Shown here one piece after another: positions 7,241 through 10,437 of a stretch of 10,437 nucleotides of DNA. The translations under genes and the position numbers were made by a program. The notes under the pieces were generated by a model, which saw nothing but the letters and a program-made list of their open reading frames with translations, was not told where the DNA came from and made no database searches. The stretch spans positions 1-10,437 of the forward strand of contig JAZGDL010000029.1 in assembly GCA_036477795.1 (NCBI GenBank), given 5' to 3'. The stretch comes from JAZGDL01 sp036477795 (GTDB taxonomy: Bacteria > Planctomycetota > Phycisphaerae > UBA1845). Numbering within the stretch: position 1 is the first letter of the stretch; the number at the start of each line of letters is the position of its first letter.

Positions 7241-7682
7241 TCCGCCGTTCCCTGGAGCCCAAGCCGGAGGTCAAATACTACATCAGCAATGCGGATGCCC
7301 ATGTCCCACTGAGGACCTTGGCACAGGTCACCGGCGTTCGCTGGTGCGTGGAGGAACTCTTTGAAGAATGCAAAGGATACGTGGGCATGGGGCACTACGA
7401 AGCCCGTGCCTGGACGAGCTGGCATCATCACATGGCCCTGGTGGCTGTAGCCCATCTGTTCCTGCCCCTGACGCGCCTGGGCTTAAAAAAAAGACGCCGG
7501 CGCTCACGCTACCGATGACGTTCCGACTGCTGTATGCTGTTCTGCCTCAGCCGAAACTGACGGTGGACGACGCTTTAGGGATCATGGAGTACCACATTGA
7601 AAGAAACCGCATCGCCCCACGATCCCATACCAAAACTTGGTGGCTCTGCCATCCAAAGGCTAAACCAAAAGCGCCGCTGTAG
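7228..7682 (+). pseudogene. IS701-like DDE transposase, C-terminal remnant with a frame change at A8
   Basis: The frame reads RWLLIRRSLEPKPEVKYYIS from 7228, then VTGVRWCVEELFEECKGYVG and YEARAWTSWHHHMALVAVAH, the C-terminal part of IS701-type (IS4-superfamily, DDE_5) transposases. R-x3-E-x6-K matches the REK part of the IS4-superfamily YREK signature, with the third catalytic Glu. No start codon or N-terminal two thirds (first two catalytic Asp) exist, because the upstream DNA is the giant-protein gene read on the other strand. At 7485-7492 there are eight A. The zero frame ends after KKRRRRSRYR at 7518, while the -1 frame continues with KTPALTLPMTFRLLYAVLPQ to TAG at 7680-7682 and looks like the genuine end. 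This could be a lost A or programmed -1 slippage at A-AAA-AAA. With the head missing it cannot be an active enzyme. Confidence 0.75.
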
Positions 7683-7762
7683 AACTAGGAGATAAGGTGT
7701 ATGTCCCCCGAACTCCCCCCCGTCAGCGACTCGTCGGGCGCTCTGATCCGGGCGGGGGTGGC
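7683..7762. other. Non-coding flank between transposase remnant and peptidase gene
   Basis: About 80 bases that should hold the outer end of the former insertion sequence and the 3' untranslated part of the peptidase gene. No terminal inverted repeat can be proved because the opposite IS end is missing. C-rich (7713-7719) and G-rich (7751-7757) runs could pair as a loose hairpin downstream of the peptidase stop on the minus strand, without a T-run. Confidence 0.35.
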
Positions 7763-10135
7763 TCACGGGTTGCAGTCGATCACGAATACGTCGACCGAAT
7801 CCGACGCAACGTCCGTGCACGCTCCGCCGACCAGCACGTGGTAGGCACCCGCATCAATCTGCGTCACATCGCTCAGAATGAAGAACGCTGACGTCGCCTC
7901 CGGAATCGGCACACCGTCCTTGAACCATTGAAACGACTCGGCGTCAAAGGCGACGACGAATAGGAAGATGGTATCGCCGATACAGAAGGTGCCCCCGATC
8001 GGCTGCGTGAGAATCATTGGGTCCGGCGGCAACGTCAATCCCGCGGCCGCCGACGCCACCGTCAACCCGCAGCCGTCCGTCACCACACAACGGTACTGCC
8101 CCAAATCCGCGGGGCTGATCGAATCGATCGCGTAGGTCGCATCCGTCGCACCGGGGATGTCCGACCCGTTGTACTGCCATTGAAACTGCAACGGCGGCAC
8201 GCCGTCCGCCTCAACACTGAACGTCGCGGCCCCGCCGATGCAGACGCTGGCGTCCTGCGGGGCGGTCACGATCTGCGGCGGCGGATGAACGGAAAGATCG
8301 GCCGAACGGGAGTAGTCGAACGCGCAATCGCCGACGACATAGGCCAGGTACTCCCCGGGCAGGTCCGCAGTCACGGCGTCGATGACGAGCGTGTCGCCCG
8401 TCGCCCCCGGGACCGGCATCCCGTTGCGGCGCCATTCATACACGGGGTCCTGCGCGTCGACGGTGGCGTGGAACGCCACCGGTTCGCCGGTGCACACCGT
8501 CGCATCCACGGGATGTTCAGTGACCCGCACGCCGCAGTCCCCGTTGAACCGCCGCATCAGCGTCCCCAAATCAAACAGGTCCACATCGCCGTCGCCGTCC
8601 GCGTCCGCGGGGGCGCATGGGGCGCCGACCGACCCGTCAGGCCCGCTCACGCATCCGAAAAACTGCGCGTAGTCCGTCAGGTCCACGTCGCCATCGCACG
8701 CGAAATCGAGCGTGTGCGAACAACCGACGACAGCCGACACCTGCGCCGTCGGTCCCGCCGCCATCCCGTCACGCGGCGTCACCGTACATTCCAGCGTTTC
8801 GCCGGCTGCAACCACATGGTGCGGCAAAACGTCCGATTGCCCCGCCGTCGTTACGTGACGAACCTCCTGTCCGTCGACCGTCCACACGTATTCGTAGCGA
8901 ACGATGTCGTAATCCATGTCGTCCAAGGTCAACGACGTATTCACACGACAAACCTGCACGCCGCCGACCAGCGGCAGCGCCGGATCGAACGCGACCGTAA
9001 TGGGTTCAGGCGGGCGATTGAAATCGTCGGTCCGCTCCTCGCGCACCTCGATCGGCGCTTCGATCATCGGCTCCCCGTTGATATCGAGCAGGACATGCCA
9101 CGTACCGGTGATGGAATGCATGTCCGCCACGTCGTACGTCCAATACCAGTCAAACCACCGCCAGAACACCGGGTTGCCGAAGGATCGTAGTTCCTGGTGC
9201 GCGATGGTCCCGTCCGGGCGCCTGAAACGCACACGGTAGCCGCTGTTGACCGGCAACGCGGTGCCATAAAACCAGACGCGAACGACAGGGTCCGAAAGGG
9301 CAATCTGCCCGGTTCTCGGCCGTTCGTAGGGCCAGGGCTGGGTGATATTCTGAAAGGCGATCCCGAAATCCTGCAGGTACATGGAGCGGTCGATCGGCGG
9401 CTGATCCACCCATCCGCTGGAACCGGGCCTACAGTCGCCGGCGAATGGTTCGAAAACGTACCCGCTGTCCCGGATTTCGAAGTGCAGGTGCGGGGCGGAG
9501 CTGACCCCGCTGGAAGCGGCCAGACCGACCTGCTGACCGGCCCGAACCTGCTCGCCCTCCGATACCGCCACGCTCCACTGCTTCAGGTGAAAGTAATAGC
9601 CCGCTCGCCCGAAGCCGTGATCGATGATGACCAAGTTGGAGACCTGACCGGCCCACACGGTGTTCATGTCGAATTCGCCGTCGTGCGTCAGGACGACCAT
9701 CCCATCCTGGGCGGCGAAGACTGGCACGCCGATGACCTGCTCGCCGAAGCTGCGCAGCAGGGTGTCGTTGCCGTTGTGACCGTCGTAGGTCCAGTCCGTG
9801 CAATCCCAGTCGAGAATGTTCAACGGCCCGATCGTCGGATCCAAATCCACATTGTTGAAGGTGAACAAGTCGCCCCACAGATTGCCCGCCATCGGAAAGA
9901 ACGTCAGCGGTGGCGGCGCGCCACCGGACCCGGCGTGAGAGGGAGGACCGAAGCTCCGCTCAAGGGCCGCCAGCTCGCGAGCGATTCCGTCCCGCTCAGA
10001 CGTGGAAATGCACTGCCGATAGGCCGGAACGCCCCCCCCGCCTCCAGCGAGCTCCTCGGTCCGAGCAGCTTCCGGCCAGAAGATCGCACACAGCGCCGGC
10101 GCTACGATGTGGATCGGAGTCGCGCGCATTATCAT
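7763..10135 (-). CDS. Secreted M23 metallopeptidase with dockerin-like and three Ig-like domains
   Basis: 790 residues from ATG 10135. The frame has an earlier ATG at 10165, but the 10135 start has GAGGAGG (10142-10148) 6 nt upstream and lies ~33 nt downstream of a -10 box, while the earlier ATG abuts that box. A hydrophobic N-terminus (IHIVAPALCAIFW) suggests Sec export. The M23 (LytM/lysostaphin-like) zinc-peptidase domain (~115-225) has all ligands: H120-x3-D124 in HNGND, YYFHL with H183, and HLH at 216-218. Such enzymes cut peptide cross-links of peptidoglycan or Gly-rich peptides. Next come a Trp-rich beta region (~280-370), a PKD/Ig-like module (~380-470), a dockerin-like pair of calcium loops (~480-537: DGDVDLTDYAQFFG and DADGDGDVDLFDLG), and three Ig-like domains (~541-618, 621-701, 706-786), each with Cys. 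It ends in VIDCNP with no sorting tail, so it is probably released or bound non-covalently. No partner gene is adjacent. Confidence 0.88.
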   Translation of the reverse strand: MIMRATPIHIVAPALCAIFWPEAARTEELAGGGGGVPAYRQCISTSERDGIARELAALERSFGPPSHAGSGGAPPPLTFFPMAGNLWGDLFTFNNVDLDPTIGPLNILDWDCTDWTYDGHNGNDTLLRSFGEQVIGVPVFAAQDGMVVLTHDGEFDMNTVWAGQVSNLVIIDHGFGRAGYYFHLKQWSVAVSEGEQVRAGQQVGLAASSGVSSAPHLHFEIRDSGYVFEPFAGDCRPGSSGWVDQPPIDRSMYLQDFGIAFQNITQPWPYERPRTGQIALSDPVVRVWFYGTALPVNSGYRVRFRRPDGTIAHQELRSFGNPVFWRWFDWYWTYDVADMHSITGTWHVLLDINGEPMIEAPIEVREERTDDFNRPPEPITVAFDPALPLVGGVQVCRVNTSLTLDDMDYDIVRYEYVWTVDGQEVRHVTTAGQSDVLPHHVVAAGETLECTVTPRDGMAAGPTAQVSAVVGCSHTLDFACDGDVDLTDYAQFFGCVSGPDGSVGAPCAPADADGDGDVDLFDLGTLMRRFNGDCGVRVTEHPVDATVCTGEPVAFHATVDAQDPVYEWRRNGMPVPGATGDTLVIDAVTADLPGEYLAYVVGDCAFDYSRSADLSVHPPPQIVTAPQDASVCIGGAATFSVEADGVPPLQFQWQYNGSDIPGATDATYAIDSISPADLGQYRCVVTDGCGLTVASAAAGLTLPPDPMILTQPIGGTFCIGDTIFLFVVAFDAESFQWFKDGVPIPEATSAFFILSDVTQIDAGAYHVLVGGACTDVASDSVDVFVIDCNP

Positions 10136-10141
10136 CAGGAG

Positions 10142-10148
10142 CCTCCTC
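10142..10148 (-). promoter_or_regulatory. Ribosome binding site of the M23 peptidase gene
   Basis: Minus-strand GAGGAGG with a 6-nt spacer to ATG 10135-10133. It decides the start over the upstream ATG at 10165 and over the in-frame ATG at 10129. Confidence 0.75.
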
Positions 10149-10167
10149 ACATGCCCGAACAACAACG

Positions 10168-10196
10168 AATATACGGTCGTGACCGCTGTAAGTCAA
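10168..10196 (-). promoter_or_regulatory. Sigma70-type promoter of the M23 peptidase gene
   Basis: On the minus strand, TTGACT (10196-10191) and TATATT (10173-10168) are separated by exactly 17 nt, each one base off TTGACA and TATAAT. Transcription would begin near 10160, giving a ~25-nt leader that contains the Shine-Dalgarno sequence. I see no operator-like symmetry, so constitutive or housekeeping-sigma expression is the simplest reading. Confidence 0.7.
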
Positions 10197-10273
10197 CGTG
10201 GGGCTTCAAACTCACCCATTCGCTTCACCGGCGGCCGAAGCCACTATTGTTTTGACGCTAAACCTTGGCCATG

Positions 10274-10311
10274 GGTCCCTCGGCCCGTTCCAAAGGACGG
10301 GGTCGGGGACC
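10274..10311. other. Imperfect GC-rich hairpin upstream of the peptidase promoter
   Basis: GGTCCC (10274-10279) pairs with GGGACC (10306-10311). The stem continues inward through CGG/CCC and GTTCC against GGACGGGGTCG with bulges and G-T pairs, closing on a short loop near AAA. No T-run follows on either strand. It may be the terminator of a gene outside the window or a dispersed repeat copy. Confidence 0.4.
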
Positions 10312-10330
10312 ACCTTCATGCCAATCCGTC

Positions 10331-10353
10331 CCCCACCCTCAGAGAGGGCGGGG
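10331..10353. other. Short hairpin, second of a tandem pair
   Basis: CCCC-A-CCCTC (10331-10340) pairs with GAGGG-C-GGGG (10344-10353), with one A-C mismatch and a 3-nt AGA loop. It lies 19 bases from the previous hairpin. The rest of 10197-10437 holds no supported gene. Confidence 0.4.
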
Positions 10354-10437
10354 CACCCGTGCGTCTGCGTTTCTATCTCAGTAGCCTACCTCCAAAAATA
10401 CTGTCCGCGTTCACGGGTCCGAGCGGATCAGAAAACC

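Noticed and set aside
6964..7455. Minus-strand ORF of 163 codons spanning the transposase junction
   Set aside because: It mixes antisense of the transposase with an out-of-frame reading of the giant gene. Each part makes sense only in another frame.
7763..10165. Start of the M23 gene at the first ATG (10165)
   Set aside because: That ATG sits two bases from the -10 box and before the expected transcription start. The ATG at 10135 has the ribosome binding site.
9197..10255. Plus-strand ORF of 352 codons opposite the M23 gene
   Set aside because: Antisense shadow. The minus frame holds intact M23 zinc ligands plus a promoter and ribosome binding site.
1..10437. CRISPR array, tRNA, rRNA or a complete defence system
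   Set aside because: No regularly spaced repeats, no cloverleaf or rRNA-like stretches, and no nuclease or toxin-antitoxin motif were seen on either strand.

Overview
The window is high-GC bacterial DNA with the look of a planctomycete (Phycisphaerae-like) or related genome. The signs are an isoleucyl-tRNA synthetase of the form that ends in a DUF5915-like domain, secreted proteins with dockerin-like and Ig-like modules, a cysteine motif of the type NAGLSCTTDADC, and an IPTL-CTERM-like sorting tail. The lineage is inferred from these family habits and no phylogeny was run.

Layout. Bases 1-1962 (+) hold the 3' two thirds of ileS, cut by the window edge. It is followed at once by an 85-bp structure of two perfect 25-base inverted arms (1966-2050) that resembles a REP/REPIN unit. 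On the minus strand, 2012-2371 encodes a 119-aa protein with an IPTL-CTERM-like tail, and its last ~17 codons are read out of that repeat. Bases 2542-6798 (-) encode 1418 aa that I take to be the C-terminal part of a much larger secreted protein, of the giant LamG-associated type. The same gene continues upstream in another frame to about 7240 (-), past a single-base slip in a run of six G (6820-6825). There it is cut off by the 3' part of an IS701-like transposase gene (7228-7682, +), which is itself headless and changes frame at a run of eight A. Bases 7763-10135 (-) encode an intact secreted M23 metallopeptidase with dockerin-like and Ig-like domains, driven by a clear sigma70-type promoter. 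The rest, to 10437, is non-coding with two GC-rich hairpins.

The only housekeeping gene is ileS. The rest looks like an accessory region of cell-surface and secreted protein genes eroded by mobile elements: one giant gene decapitated and frameshifted, one sorting-tail remnant invaded by a repeat, and one intact exported peptidase. I see no CRISPR array, rRNA, tRNA or complete defence system. The most interesting object is the giant protein's C-terminal module, whose helix / hydrophobic hairpin / helix / beta-domain order recalls Tc-type pore-forming toxins. That comparison is inference only.
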